The position numbers were made by a program, and so were the translations under genes. From positions 1-64,000 of the forward strand of contig NZ_VTTO01000020.1 of NCBI RefSeq assembly GCF_008364825.1: a stretch of 64,000 nt of DNA, written 5' to 3'. Under the pieces are notes generated by a model. The model was not told the origin of the DNA. It made no database searches and saw nothing but the letters and a program-made list of their open reading frames with translations. Position 1 is the first letter of the stretch; every line of letters begins with the position of its first letter. Source of the DNA: Azospirillum sp. B21. Its GTDB lineage: Bacteria > Pseudomonadota > Alphaproteobacteria > Azospirillales > Azospirillaceae. This document shows, one piece after another, positions 1 through 9,181 of this stretch.

Positions 1-249
1 AGGCCGCAACGGCTACCAACTGCCGCCGCCTGCGCATCCCTTCTCACAACACGGTATGTACTTGTCAAAGAACCCGCAGCACTGAAACGTGCCGCACCGG
101 CCGCTCTTCCGCCTCCCTCTTCGGGGATCGGACCAGAGTGGGCCGGAGGTATTTCGGTCGAAGCCGGAAGGTCGAACCGCTAAGTTGCTGTTTTCTCTTC
201 CGTTTCTCCGTCGGCGCCGCGCTGTCGTTCAGCGCCCCGCCGTCGGTGG
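1..249 (-). other. Probable rRNA operon leader, 16S gene off the left edge
   Basis: No protein gene is visible. Read on the minus strand, the stretch runs from a strong promoter (256-284) through a boxA-like element (about 57-85) to a G-rich segment at 1-50 that resembles alphaproteobacterial 16S leaders. I infer that rrs starts just beyond base 1 and is transcribed leftwards. The mature 16S 5' end is not in the window, so the call rests on leader resemblance only. Confidence 0.65.
57..85 (-). promoter_or_regulatory. boxA-like antitermination element of rRNA leader
   Basis: On the minus strand the sequence reads GGGTTCTTTGACAAGTAC, which resembles the boxA of rRNA leaders (E. coli TGCTCTTTAACA). 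In rRNA operons boxA recruits NusB/NusE to prevent Rho termination. Its place downstream of a strong promoter and before the window edge fits that role. Confidence 0.6.
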
Positions 250-255
250 ACCGGG

Positions 256-284
256 TTATAGGCGCCCTCCCCCAAACCACGCAA
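256..284 (-). promoter_or_regulatory. Strong sigma-70 promoter, probably of the rRNA operon
   Basis: On the minus strand a -35 box TTGCGT (279-284) and a -10 box CTATAA (256-261) are separated by exactly 17 bases. Just upstream lie A-rich bases and a short palindrome (GCGGT, five T, ACCGC on the plus strand), a setting that suits an UP element or Fis-like control. The CTATAA followed by CCCGG and CACCGAC is typical of alphaproteobacterial rRNA promoters. Confidence 0.65.
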
Positions 285-340
285 GCGGTTTTTTACCGCC
301 CATTGCACTTTTGTGTTGGCTGACCGGACGGATGGTTCCG

Positions 341-772
341 TCAGAGCAGGCCGAGCGCCCGCAGTTCCGCCGCCATCTCGGCCGGCAGTTCGTCCCCTGC
401 CCCGCCCGCCGCGGACAGATCCTGGGGAGCCGCTTCCGCCGTCAGATAGCGCCAGCCCTGGAACGGGCGGTGCGCGGTCGGCACGGTCGGGACACGGTCG
501 GCGGAGAGCTGCAGGGTGCAGTAGCTTTCCCCCTCCTCGTCGGTATCGGTGTCGATGGCGAGGATCGGCTGGCGGACCAGGACGCTGCCCTTGATCACCC
601 AGTAGATCGAGCCGCCGGCCAGCAGCTCGTCGCCACGCTTGGGCAGGCGGCGGGTGTAGACGGGGATGCGGGTCTCGCCGCCGGCGGCGACAGTGGCGCG
701 GCGGTCCTGAAGCTCCGCCAGATGGTCCAAGTCGCGGACACCGACGGCGAGCTTGATGAGGTGGAGAGGCAT
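341..772 (-). CDS. DUF1489 family protein
   Basis: A 143-residue protein starting MPLHLIKLAVGV, the usual N-terminus and length of the DUF1489 family, which is conserved in alphaproteobacteria and has no assigned function. The frame stays open upstream to a GTG at 952, but that extension is Cys/Ser/Arg-rich and lies inside the neighbouring channel gene, so the ATG at 772 is preferred. No signal peptide or membrane segment is seen; it is probably cytosolic. It stops some 60 bases before the divergent-side rRNA promoter region. Confidence 0.85.
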   Translation of the reverse strand: MPLHLIKLAVGVRDLDHLAELQDRRATVAAGGETRIPVYTRRLPKRGDELLAGGSIYWVIKGSVLVRQPILAIDTDTDEEGESYCTLQLSADRVPTVPTAHRPFQGWRYLTAEAAPQDLSAAGGAGDELPAEMAAELRALGLL

Positions 773-848
773 GAAGGCTGTGACGTCTCTGACGTGAAGG
801 ACGGAAGAGCCCTTAACATAGCGCGCTATGCGCGATTGTCGCCCGCCT

Positions 849-1853
849 TCAGAGCGGGTCGTTGCGGTCCTGGCGTCCGACCGGCCGGGCATGGCCGATG
901 ATGGCGCTGAAGCCGAACAGAAGCAGCAGCACGCCCATGATGATCTCGACACCGCAGATCAGGCGCACCGGGCCGGACACCGGATGGATGTCGCCGTAGC
1001 CGACGGTGGCGAAGGTCACGATGGAGAAATAGATGCCCTCGGCGAAGCTGATGTCTCGCCGGACGCCTTCGATGACGAAGTTCGGCTCCGCCATGAAACG
1101 GTCCATGATGGTGTAGATGGCGCCGAACAGGATGATGCAGAGCGAATAGAAGGTCAGGAAGGCGAAGGCGGGCAGGACCAAGCGGGCGGATTGCTGGAAG
1201 AAGCCTTCGAACAGCAGGCCGGCATCGAGCAGGAAGACCGCGATGTCCCGCGACACCAGCGCCACGATGGCGGCGATGGCCGACATGGCCAGCAGGAAGA
1301 CGGCACCGACCGCCTGCGCTTCCATGTCCTGTGCCGGCACCAGGAAGGTCAGGGCGCCGATACCCCACACCGGCGCCATCCACAGGAAGATGCGGTCGAA
1401 ATGGCCGCCTTCCCGCAGGCGCCGCGACATCACGATCCGCCGGATGTCCTCCGCCCGCCACCAAGCGCCGCCCAGAAAGGCGATCAGCGGCAGCACGAAG
1501 GCGATGCCCTGGGCCAGCGGGTTGATGTTGTGGAAATTGCTTTCCAGGAAGAAGACGAAGATGCAGGCGTAGACGCCGATGAAATTGGTCAGCGCCAGCG
1601 TGAAGAACTGGCTGCCCGGAAACAGATAATGGAAGGCGCCGACCACCAGACCGACCGATCCCAGCAGAACGAAGGTCAGGTTACCCGAGACCGAGCGGAT
1701 CGACAGCGCAATCAGGCCCAGCAGCAATGCCGTCAGCAACGCGCCGCCCAGCCAGGACTTGGACGCCCCCCGGTTGGCATGGGAACCGGCGGGAGGCGCC
1801 GCGGAAGACGGGCTGGCCGTCCGGGGACGGCGGTCGGGAACGATCTGGTCCAT
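849..1853 (-). CDS. Potassium channel family protein (Ion_trans_2)
   Basis: About 334 residues with several N-terminal hydrophobic segments, then a C-terminal pore module: a membrane helix, the selectivity filter TVGYGD (about residues 283-288) and a final helix. The filter is diagnostic of K+ channels, so this is an inner-membrane K+ or cation channel. The long N-terminal part, with at least five hydrophobic stretches, is larger than a plain two-helix channel. There is no cyclic-nucleotide or RCK domain. The start is uncertain: ATG at 1853, ATG at 1886 and GTG at 1919 all lack a clear ribosome binding site. Confidence 0.82.
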   Translation of the reverse strand: MDQIVPDRRPRTASPSSAAPPAGSHANRGASKSWLGGALLTALLLGLIALSIRSVSGNLTFVLLGSVGLVVGAFHYLFPGSQFFTLALTNFIGVYACIFVFFLESNFHNINPLAQGIAFVLPLIAFLGGAWWRAEDIRRIVMSRRLREGGHFDRIFLWMAPVWGIGALTFLVPAQDMEAQAVGAVFLLAMSAIAAIVALVSRDIAVFLLDAGLLFEGFFQQSARLVLPAFAFLTFYSLCIILFGAIYTIMDRFMAEPNFVIEGVRRDISFAEGIYFSIVTFATVGYGDIHPVSGPVRLICGVEIIMGVLLLLFGFSAIIGHARPVGRQDRNDPL

Positions 1854-1990
1854 GGGGCGGCAAACCGGAACTGGAGCTGGCGCCATCGCCGACGCCGCGA
1901 CGAAAGTCTTACCCCACACTTATAGCGGTTCGCCCGCCCCAACCGTCAGTGTTTTCCGCAGCTGCGACAAGGTGCGGAGCCTTGCCAGGG

Positions 1991-2605
1991 TCACCAGCCG
2001 CCGGTGGCGAGCCAGCGATCGACCATGTCGAGCCGGTCCCAGCCCCAGAAGGGCTCGCCGTCGACGATGACGAAGGGGGAGCCGAAGACGCCGCGCTCCA
2101 CCGCATCGTCGGTTTCCGTGCGCAGCCGGTCCTTGACCATCGGATCCTGCAGCGCCGCCGTCACCGCCGCCCGATCGATGCCCAGGCTGCCCAGCGTCCG
2201 GCCGGCGATCTCCGCCACCGTTTCGGCCGGACCTATGTCGCGCCCTTCGGCGAAATGCGCATGATAAAGCGCGCGGGCCAGAAGCTTCGCCTGCTCCGGA
2301 TGTTCGTCGGTCAGCCAGTAGAAGGCGCGCGAGGCGGCGACGCCGTTGACCGGCGCCGAGTCGGGGAAGGTGAAGGGCGCGCCGGTCAGGCGGGCGATGC
2401 GGCCGACGTCATGGGTCAGATACTCGCCGCGCAACGGCTGCTGCAGGTTCGGCTTCATGCCAGTCACCTTGAAGATGGCGCCGAGCAGGACCGGGCGCCA
2501 GGTGACGGCGCGGCCATGCTTCGCCGCCAGCTCGTCGATGCGCAGGCTGGCGAAATAGCCGTAGGGCGAAGCGAAGTCGAAATAGAAATCGATGGGATCC
2601 GGCAC
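1991..2605 (-). CDS. 2-hydroxychromene-2-carboxylate isomerase family protein
   Basis: A 204-residue thioredoxin-fold protein of the DsbA/kappa-GST class. It opens with IDFYFDFASPYGYFA, where the Ser of ASPYGY is the usual glutathione-contacting residue, and ends with the FGSPFVIVDGEPFWGWDRL segment typical of HCCA isomerases. The family isomerises 2-hydroxychromene-2-carboxylate in naphthalene breakdown with glutathione, but most chromosomal members have unknown substrates, and no aromatic pathway genes are near. The start is GTG, preceded by GAGAGGAAA at good spacing. Confidence 0.88.
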   Translation of the reverse strand: MPDPIDFYFDFASPYGYFASLRIDELAAKHGRAVTWRPVLLGAIFKVTGMKPNLQQPLRGEYLTHDVGRIARLTGAPFTFPDSAPVNGVAASRAFYWLTDEHPEQAKLLARALYHAHFAEGRDIGPAETVAEIAGRTLGSLGIDRAAVTAALQDPMVKDRLRTETDDAVERGVFGSPFVIVDGEPFWGWDRLDMVDRWLATGGW

Positions 2606-2734
2606 GCGCGTTTCCTCTCCGCTGCTTGATCGGGCAGGTTTTGCGGAAAGGTTAACGCGGGCGGGAATCGGCGTCCAGGGGGCGTCTGGGGGGCATCGGA
2701 GGGAAGTATGGACCGCTCCCCGGCTCGCGACCGT

Positions 2735-3448
2735 TCAGACCGTGCGCACCTTGGCGTCGAAGACGTAGCCGGCACCGCGCTCGGTCTTGATGATGCGGGG
2801 CTCCTTCGGGTTCGCCTCGATCTTGCGGCGCAGTCGCAGGATCAGCACGTCGATGGAGCGGTCGAACACCTCCGCCCCGTCGACGCGGGTGAGGTCGAGC
2901 AACTGGTCGGGGGTCAGCACCCGTTGCGGCCGCTTCACGAAGGCGGCGAGCAGGCCGAACTCCGCCTTGGTCAGCTCCACCTCGCGCCCCTCCTGCCCGC
3001 GCAGGCGCTGGGCGGTGAGGTCGAGTTCCCAGTTGGCGAACTGCACGACGGCCCGCAGCTCGTCCGGGTTGCGCGGCGGACGCGCGTCGTTGGAAACGCG
3101 GCGCAGCACGGCCTTGATGCGGGCCAGCAGTTCGCGCGGGTTGAAGGGTTTGGTCAGGTAGTCGTCGGCGCCCAGTTCCAACCCGACGATGCGGTCGACA
3201 TCCTGGTCCTTGGACGACAGGATGATGACGGGGATCTGCGATTCGGTGCGGATCTGACGGACGAGGCCCAGTCCGTCGCCGTCGGGCAGGCGCAGGTCGC
3301 AGACCACGAGGTCGACAGGATCGCCGTCCAGGGCCTGCTTGGCCGAAGCGGTGTCGTGCGCCGTGGTGACCCGGTAGCCTTCCCCCGCCAGATATGAGGC
3401 CAAAAGCTCCCGAATCGGCTCATCGTCGTCGACCGCGAGAATGTGCAT
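2735..3448 (-). CDS. OmpR/PhoB-type response regulator
   Basis: A 237-residue two-component regulator. The receiver domain (1-120) has the acidic cluster DDD at 7-9, phospho-acceptor D51 and K100 in LTKPFNPRE. The C-terminal winged helix (about 135-235) ends in IIKTERGAGYVFDAKV, as in OmpR-family DNA binders. A strong ribosome site GGGGAGGT precedes the ATG, which settles the start. No histidine kinase gene is adjacent, so the sensor must be encoded elsewhere. Confidence 0.93.
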   Translation of the reverse strand: MHILAVDDDEPIRELLASYLAGEGYRVTTAHDTASAKQALDGDPVDLVVCDLRLPDGDGLGLVRQIRTESQIPVIILSSKDQDVDRIVGLELGADDYLTKPFNPRELLARIKAVLRRVSNDARPPRNPDELRAVVQFANWELDLTAQRLRGQEGREVELTKAEFGLLAAFVKRPQRVLTPDQLLDLTRVDGAEVFDRSIDVLILRLRRKIEANPKEPRIIKTERGAGYVFDAKVRTV

Positions 3449-3688
3449 GCCTGTTACCTCCCCAAACCTTCTTATCTCACGCGCGAGCGCCACGCAATGC
3501 GTTACAACCCCGTAACGGCCGCCGCTGCCTTGCCCTCCGCGTGAGTTGGTTGAAATCGCGTTCTGCACCGGCGACACAAAATCACCCCTTCACGGACATT
3601 AACCAGAAACACGCTGCGGTTTAAATGCCGACCATCGAACAGGGGACGGCCGCGCGCCGGACCAAAGCCGTGATGGGGAAGCACCGCC

Positions 3689-3874
3689 ATGTCGAACGTC
3701 GATCATTGCCTGGAGCGTCTGGCCCTGCTCGACCGCGCCGATCGTCTGCTGAACGAGGTGCGGGTCTATGGACAGCACGGGTCGATCCGCGAAACGCTGG
3801 CACAGCACCGGCTGCTGCTGGGCGAGGCGAGGCGCCACCTCGACTCGGCGCGCTCGGTCGGCCGGTTCGGCTGA
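3689..3874 (+). CDS. Small hypothetical protein (61 aa)
   Basis: A 61-residue, charged, mostly helical protein (MSNVDHCLERLALLDRADRL at its start) with a GGGGAAG ribosome site upstream. It has no membrane segment or recognised domain. The amphipathic Leu/Arg pattern looks more protein-like than the other frames here, but codon bias in such GC-rich DNA is weak evidence. Confidence 0.4.
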   Translation: MSNVDHCLERLALLDRADRLLNEVRVYGQHGSIRETLAQHRLLLGEARRHLDSARSVGRFG

Positions 3875-4246
3875 CGGACGGCGAGAGAGCGCGACCATGC
3901 CCGGCTGCAACGCCCCGGCACCGCTGGCGCCACCCCAGCGCGCCCCGTCCCCGACCGCCAGGACGGCACGGCGCCTGCCCGCCGACGGCAACCGCCGTCC
4001 GGCGCAGGAGCGTTGCGCCCACCATTCCCCACACCATACGCCCTGCGGACCGGCCGTCCCGCCCCGTCCGGCCGCGCCGGCTCCCGCACCGCTGTGGCAT
4101 CTGATGATGGAACGCTGGCTGACGGCCGTGCCCTGACGGCATCCGCCTCATGGCACCCGGTCGCGGGGCTGCGACGCTCTCCCTATTCCCGCCCGATTTC
4201 ACGCCTAAGCCGGTGATCGGGAGTCACAGAAACGGAGAGACCCATC
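3875..4246. other. Gap with no well-supported gene
   Basis: A possible 79-residue frame runs from ATG 3897 to 4136. It has a GAGAGAG ribosome-site-like run but is dominated by Pro, Ala and Arg, as random GC-rich frames are, so it is not called. The last part should hold the promoter of the secreted DUF4139 gene; no clear -35/-10 pair was found. Confidence 0.4.
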
Positions 4247-6433
4247 ATGACCCGCGCCATCCTTCTCGCCTCCACCGCCCTTCTGATGGCGGCACCGGGC
4301 GCCCTGGCGGCGACCGGAACGGCCGATGGACCTGGTGGCAATGGGCCGGGAAGCGGGCAGCTGGCGCTGACGAGGGTCCTGCTGTCCACCGGCGGCGTCG
4401 GTTATTTCGAATATGAGGCGACGGTGACCGGCGACGCCGACCTGTCGCTGGAGGTTCGGCGCGATCAGGTCGACGACGTGCTGAAGAGCATCGTGGTCTA
4501 TGACGACAAGGGGGGCGTCGGCACCATCGGCCTGCCCGGGGCGGAGCCGCTGGACACCGCCTTCCGCGAGCTGCCCTTCTCGCCCGGCGACCTGACCTCC
4601 CCCGCCGCGCTGCTGAGCGCCATGCAGGGCGCGGAGGTCACGGCCGGCGGATCGCACCAGCTGACCGGCCGGCTGATGTCGGTGACCGAGGAGACGGTGC
4701 GGCTGCCCGGCAACGACGGCGCCACCGCCACGCGGCACCGGGTGACGCTGATGACCGCCGAGGGCCTGCGCCAACTGGTGCTGGAGGAGGCCGACACGCT
4801 GCGCTTCACCGATCCGGCGGTGCAGGCCCAGATCGACAAGGCGCTGTCGGCAGTGGCGGACAATGCCCGGCGCGAACGGCGGCGGCTGACCGTGCACAGC
4901 AACGCGCCCCGCGACCCCCAGACGGCCGGCGAGCGCCGGGTCCGCGTCGGCTATGTCGCGGCGACCCCGCTGTGGAAGGCGACCTACCGGCTCAGCCTGG
5001 GCACCGACGGCGCCGCTGCACAGAACGGGCAGGCCTCTGATGGAAAGGCCCAGGATGGGAAGGGCGCGCTGCAGGGCTGGGCGGTGCTGGAGAATCTCAG
5101 CGGCGAGGATTGGCGCGGCGTCGACCTGACGGTGGTGTCGGGCAACCCGGTCACCCTGCGCCAGGCGCTCTACACGCCTTATTTCGTCGAGCGTCCGGAA
5201 GTGCCGGTGGAGGTCCTCGGCCGGGTGCTGCCCAGCGCCGATGAGGGCACGGTGACCCTTGACGAGGCCCGCGCGGCGATGCGCCCGCAGGCCGAGTCTT
5301 CGCGCGCCGCGCCGCCGCCGGCCGCTGCCATGGCCGCTCCCGCCCCGGCTCCAATGGCCGAGCCGCTGGCGAAAACCGCACCTTATGGTTCCGCCGCCGG
5401 GACGCCGGCCGTCGCCGCCGTGCGCAGTGCCGAGGCCGGGGCCGCCGAGGGCGCCCAGGTGCTTTTCCGCTATCCGCAGCCGGTCAGCGTGCCGAACGGC
5501 GGGACCCTGATGATGCCGATCGCCGCGCGCGCCCTGCCGGTGGAGCGGGTGGCGCTCTACCAGCCCGCCAGCGACGGCCGCCACCCGCTGGCCTCGCTGC
5601 GGCTGCGCAACGATGGCGACACCGCGCTGCCACCGGGGTTGCTGACCTTCTACGACCGCGCTTCGAAGTCGGATGGAAGCGGCGGCGCGGCCAGCGCCTA
5701 TGTCGGCGACGCCCGCATGGCGACGCTGCCGGCGGGCGACAGCCGGCTGTTGTCCTTCGCCGTCGATCAGGCGGTGACCATCGACCGCGAGGAGAAGCCG
5801 GGACGCCGTCTGTCCCGCGCGACCATCGCCGACGGCGTGCTGACCCTGTCGGTGACCGACCGGCAGAGCACGACCTACACCGTCGCCGGCGCGCCCGACG
5901 GTGACCGCAGCCTGATCATCGAGCATCCGCGCCGCCCCGGCTGGGAGCTTGCCGAGCCGGCGGGCGGCAAGCCGGACGCGACGGCCGCCGCCTACCGCCT
6001 GCCGCTGGCGGTGCCGGCTGGCAAGACGGTGACGCTGACCGCCACGCTGGAGCGGCCGCGGCAGGAGCGGATCGTGCTGACCGACCTGACGGCCGACCAG
6101 ATCGCCGCCCGCGCCGACGCGGCCGAACTGCCGGCAGAGGTGCGTCAGGCACTGACCACACTGGCCGGCCTGCGCGCCGCAGTCGCCGAAAAGGAGCGCC
6201 GCATCGCCGAGCTGGAGCGCGACCGGGCGGAGCGCATCGCCGACCAGGACCGCCTGCGTGAGAACCTGAAGGCCCTGCCCGCCGGCAGCGACCTGCACAA
6301 GCGCACGCTGGCGAAGATGGCAGAGGCCGAAAACCGCCTCGACGCGCTGGCCCGCGACCTGATGACCGCCCGCGGCGAAGCGGAAGCCGCCCGTCAGACC
6401 CTGCGCGAGCGGGTGAAGGCGCTGGCGATCTGA
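4247..6433 (+). CDS. Secreted DUF4139 domain-containing protein
   Basis: 728 residues. An N-terminal signal peptide (MTRAILLASTALLMAAPGALA) suggests periplasmic export. The middle carries the DUF4139 region, with the conserved RVGYVAATPLWKATYRLSLG type of segment near residue 240 and a beta-rich part beyond it. An Ala/Pro-rich linker lies near 345-385. The last 110 residues, rich in Glu, Arg and Leu from VAEKERRIAELERDRAERIA onward, predict a coiled coil. DUF4139 proteins have no firm function; related ones are noted in mucoidy and envelope contexts. A GGAGAG site precedes the ATG. Confidence 0.85.
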   Translation: MTRAILLASTALLMAAPGALAATGTADGPGGNGPGSGQLALTRVLLSTGGVGYFEYEATVTGDADLSLEVRRDQVDDVLKSIVVYDDKGGVGTIGLPGAEPLDTAFRELPFSPGDLTSPAALLSAMQGAEVTAGGSHQLTGRLMSVTEETVRLPGNDGATATRHRVTLMTAEGLRQLVLEEADTLRFTDPAVQAQIDKALSAVADNARRERRRLTVHSNAPRDPQTAGERRVRVGYVAATPLWKATYRLSLGTDGAAAQNGQASDGKAQDGKGALQGWAVLENLSGEDWRGVDLTVVSGNPVTLRQALYTPYFVERPEVPVEVLGRVLPSADEGTVTLDEARAAMRPQAESSRAAPPPAAAMAAPAPAPMAEPLAKTAPYGSAAGTPAVAAVRSAEAGAAEGAQVLFRYPQPVSVPNGGTLMMPIAARALPVERVALYQPASDGRHPLASLRLRNDGDTALPPGLLTFYDRASKSDGSGGAASAYVGDARMATLPAGDSRLLSFAVDQAVTIDREEKPGRRLSRATIADGVLTLSVTDRQSTTYTVAGAPDGDRSLIIEHPRRPGWELAEPAGGKPDATAAAYRLPLAVPAGKTVTLTATLERPRQERIVLTDLTADQIAARADAAELPAEVRQALTTLAGLRAAVAEKERRIAELERDRAERIADQDRLRENLKALPAGSDLHKRTLAKMAEAENRLDALARDLMTARGEAEAARQTLRERVKALAI

Positions 6434-6441
6434 GGACGGCG

Positions 6442-6553
6442 ATCGGCGCCTTCGATTCGGGGCTAGGGAGCTTTCAAAGCCATGCCCCGCCTCGGCGGTC
6501 CTCATCGAGGGCCGTGGCATGGGGTCGCCCGACCCGATGGGCCGGGCGCCGAT
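6442..6553 (+). other. Nested inverted repeats upstream of the TPP riboswitch
   Basis: ATCGGCGCC (6442-6450) is the exact reverse complement of GGCGCCGAT (6545-6553). Inside it CCATGCC (6480-6486) pairs with GGCATGG (6516-6522), and inside that CCTCG (6490-6494) pairs with CGAGG (6506-6510). A competing hairpin GGGTC-GCCC-GACCC overlaps the right side. The structure may end the DUF4139 transcript or be part of the thi leader; there is no T-tract. Confidence 0.45.
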
Positions 6554-6592
6554 TCCGCTTGTAGGGCCAGCGAAACATTGGCATAAGGCAAG

Positions 6593-6677
6593 CCATAGGC
6601 CTGGGGTGCCGTGCGGTGGTCGCGCGGCTGAGAACACACCCATCGAACCTGTCTGGGTAATTCCAGCGAAGGGAGCC
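6593..6677 (+). ncRNA. TPP riboswitch (THI element)
   Basis: The conserved blocks are present in order: CTGGGGTGCC (6601-6610), GGCTGAGA (6627-6634), ACCC then GAACCTG, and CTGGGTAATTCCAGCGAAGGGA (6653-6674). These match the thiamine pyrophosphate aptamer, including the CUGAGA motif that binds the pyrimidine ring. It ends only about 8 bases before the thiO start codon, so it probably hides the ribosome site (GGGAG lies inside the 3' strand) and represses translation when TPP is plentiful. Confidence 0.95.
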
Positions 6678-6682
6678 GCCGC

Positions 6683-7864
6683 ATGATCCATGCGCCAGAT
6701 CCGTTTTCTATTTCCGGTTCCGAATCCGGGAGCCGTCCTTCGGTCGCCGTCATCGGCGCCGGCTGCATCGGCCTTGCCATCGCCTGGAGGCTGGCGTCGG
6801 CCGGCTGCCGCGTCGATCTGTTCGAACGGGGGCAGGCTGGCCGCGGCGCCACCCATGCAGCCGGCGGCATGCTGGCCGCCTGCGTCGAAACCGAACCGGG
6901 CGAGGACGGGCTGCTGCCGCTGACCCGCGCCTCGCAGGCACTGTGGCCGGACTTCGCCCGCGACCTGGAGGCGGCGAGCGGCTTGGCGGTGGACCTGCGC
7001 ACCGATGGCACCATGGTCATCGCGCTCAACGCCGACGATGCCGCCAAAATCCGCTTCCTGCACGGTTTCCAGCGCGACCTCGGCCTGCCGGTGGAGTGGC
7101 TGAGCGGGGCCGAGGTGCGGCGGCGCGAGCCATTCCTGCAGCCGGGCGTTGCCGGTGCGCTGTTCTGTGCCGGCGACCATCAGGTCGACAACCGCAAGGT
7201 GGCAGCCGCCCTGCAGCGCGCCGCCCTGGCCGCCGGTGCCCGCCTGCACGAACACTGTGGCGAGGTGGCTCTGGCGGTGGAGGGGGGCCGCGCGGTCGGC
7301 GTCCGTGTTGCTGCAACTCTGCACCGGGCCGACCGGGTGGTTCTGGCCGCCGGGGCCTGGTCGGCCGGCGTGCCCGGGCTGCCGCCCGCAGCGAAGCCGC
7401 CGGTGCGGCCGGTCAAGGGGCAGATGGTCTGCCTGCGCATGGACCCGCGGCTGCCGCTGCTGCGCCATGTGGTTTGGACACCCGGCACCTACCTGATCCC
7501 GCGGCTGGACGGCCGATTGCTGATCGGCGCCACGACGGAGGAGCGCGGCTTCGACGACCGGCTGACCGCCGGCGGCCAGTTCGCATTGCTGGAAGGGGCG
7601 TGGCGCGCCCTGCCCGGCATCGCCGAACTGCCGATCGAAGAGGCCTGGGCCGGCTTCCGCCCCGGCAGCCGCGACGACGCGCCGATCCTGGGCGAGAGCG
7701 GCATTCCCGGCCTGATCCATGCCACCGGCCACCACCGCAACGGCATCCTGCTGACCCCGGTCACCGCCGACGGCATCGCCCGGCTGGTGCTGACCGGCGA
7801 GACCGACCCGCTGCTGCGCCCCTTCGCCGCCGACCGCTTCGTTGCGGCGGGAGCCGCCGCATGA
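6683..7864 (+). CDS. thiO: Glycine oxidase ThiO
   Basis: A 393-residue FAD-dependent amine oxidase (DAO family). The dinucleotide-binding motif VIGAGCIG sits at 23-30, followed by the acidic LFER end of the second strand. The C-terminus has GFRPGSRDDAPILG and a TGHHRNGILLTPVTA segment characteristic of ThiO. It oxidises glycine to dehydroglycine (iminoglycine) for the thiazole ring of thiamine. It lies directly after the TPP riboswitch and overlaps thiS by 4 bases (ATGA), so the two are translationally coupled. Confidence 0.95.
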   Translation: MIHAPDPFSISGSESGSRPSVAVIGAGCIGLAIAWRLASAGCRVDLFERGQAGRGATHAAGGMLAACVETEPGEDGLLPLTRASQALWPDFARDLEAASGLAVDLRTDGTMVIALNADDAAKIRFLHGFQRDLGLPVEWLSGAEVRRREPFLQPGVAGALFCAGDHQVDNRKVAAALQRAALAAGARLHEHCGEVALAVEGGRAVGVRVAATLHRADRVVLAAGAWSAGVPGLPPAAKPPVRPVKGQMVCLRMDPRLPLLRHVVWTPGTYLIPRLDGRLLIGATTEERGFDDRLTAGGQFALLEGAWRALPGIAELPIEEAWAGFRPGSRDDAPILGESGIPGLIHATGHHRNGILLTPVTADGIARLVLTGETDPLLRPFAADRFVAAGAAA

Positions 7865-8070
7865 GCGCCCTCCTCCGCGTCAACGGCCAGGAAGAACCGC
7901 TGTCCGCCGCGTCGGTCGCCGAGCTTCTGGCCGCGCGCGGCATCGCCGAAGGCACGCCCGGCGTCGCCGTGGCCCTGAACGGCGCCGTGGTTCCCCGCCG
8001 CCGCTGGCTTGAGACCCCGCTCCGGCCCGGCGACAGCCTGGAAATCGTCCGCCCCATCCAGGGCGGCTGA
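7861..8070 (+). CDS. thiS: Sulfur carrier protein ThiS
   Basis: A 69-residue ubiquitin-fold protein ending in the essential Gly-Gly (IVRPIQGG). ThiF adenylates this tail, which then carries sulfur as a thiocarboxylate to ThiG. The N-terminus (LLRVNGQEEPLSAASVAELL) and length are normal. Its ATG overlaps the thiO stop. A palindromic repeat separates it from thiG. No thiF is found in the window. Confidence 0.95.
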   Translation: MSALLRVNGQEEPLSAASVAELLAARGIAEGTPGVAVALNGAVVPRRRWLETPLRPGDSLEIVRPIQGG

Positions 8071-8107
8071 CCCGTATTTCCCTCTCCCGCGACCGGCTCG
8101 GGAAGAA

Positions 8108-8224
8108 TCCCCTCTCCCCCCCGGGGAGAGGGTTAGGGTGAGGGGGGCGCAAGGCGTGGATTCTCGGAATGGCCACGCGGTGCATCCCCCTCACCCCGAC
8201 CCTCTCCCCGGGGGGAGAGGGGGA
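8108..8224. repeat. Two-armed palindromic repeat, type A (copy 1)
   Basis: The left arm (about 8109-8145) holds the hairpin CCCTCTCCCCCCGGGGAGAGG and then TTAGGGTGAGGGG. The right arm (about 8186-8223) is nearly its reverse complement, CCCCTCACCCCGACCC followed by another hairpin. The arms can pair with each other or fold separately. The element lies between thiS and thiG inside one operon, where it may shape the mRNA or its stability. Confidence 0.85.
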
Positions 8225-8274
8225 CTTCCTCGGGCTGGTGGCCTCGGGAGAGGGCCTTCGAAAAGGCTCCCCCC

Positions 8275-9075
<801 letters not shown>

Positions 9076-9181
9076 CGGCGAAGGGCGTGCCTCTTGCGGT
9101 TGTCCAATCGGCCGCTTGATCCGGCGCGGCGGCTGACGCAGGCTGTCGCGCACCGCCCCTCAAGCCGGAGACCTTCCGACC

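Noticed and set aside
3897..4136. Possible 79-residue gene with a GAGAGAG site
   Set aside because: Composition is almost only Pro, Ala, Arg and His, as expected from random GC-rich sequence; there is no domain and no coupling with neighbours.
4205..7735. Very long open frame on the minus strand opposite the DUF4139 and thiO genes
   Set aside because: It is Arg/Gln/Gly/His-rich with no domain, spans a riboswitch and is antisense to two recognised genes; it is a by-product of high GC in the third codon position.
8186..8223. Repeat arms considered as intrinsic terminators
   Set aside because: The stems lack T-tracts, occur inside operons and even inside a coding gene, and come as paired arms; they are repeat elements first.
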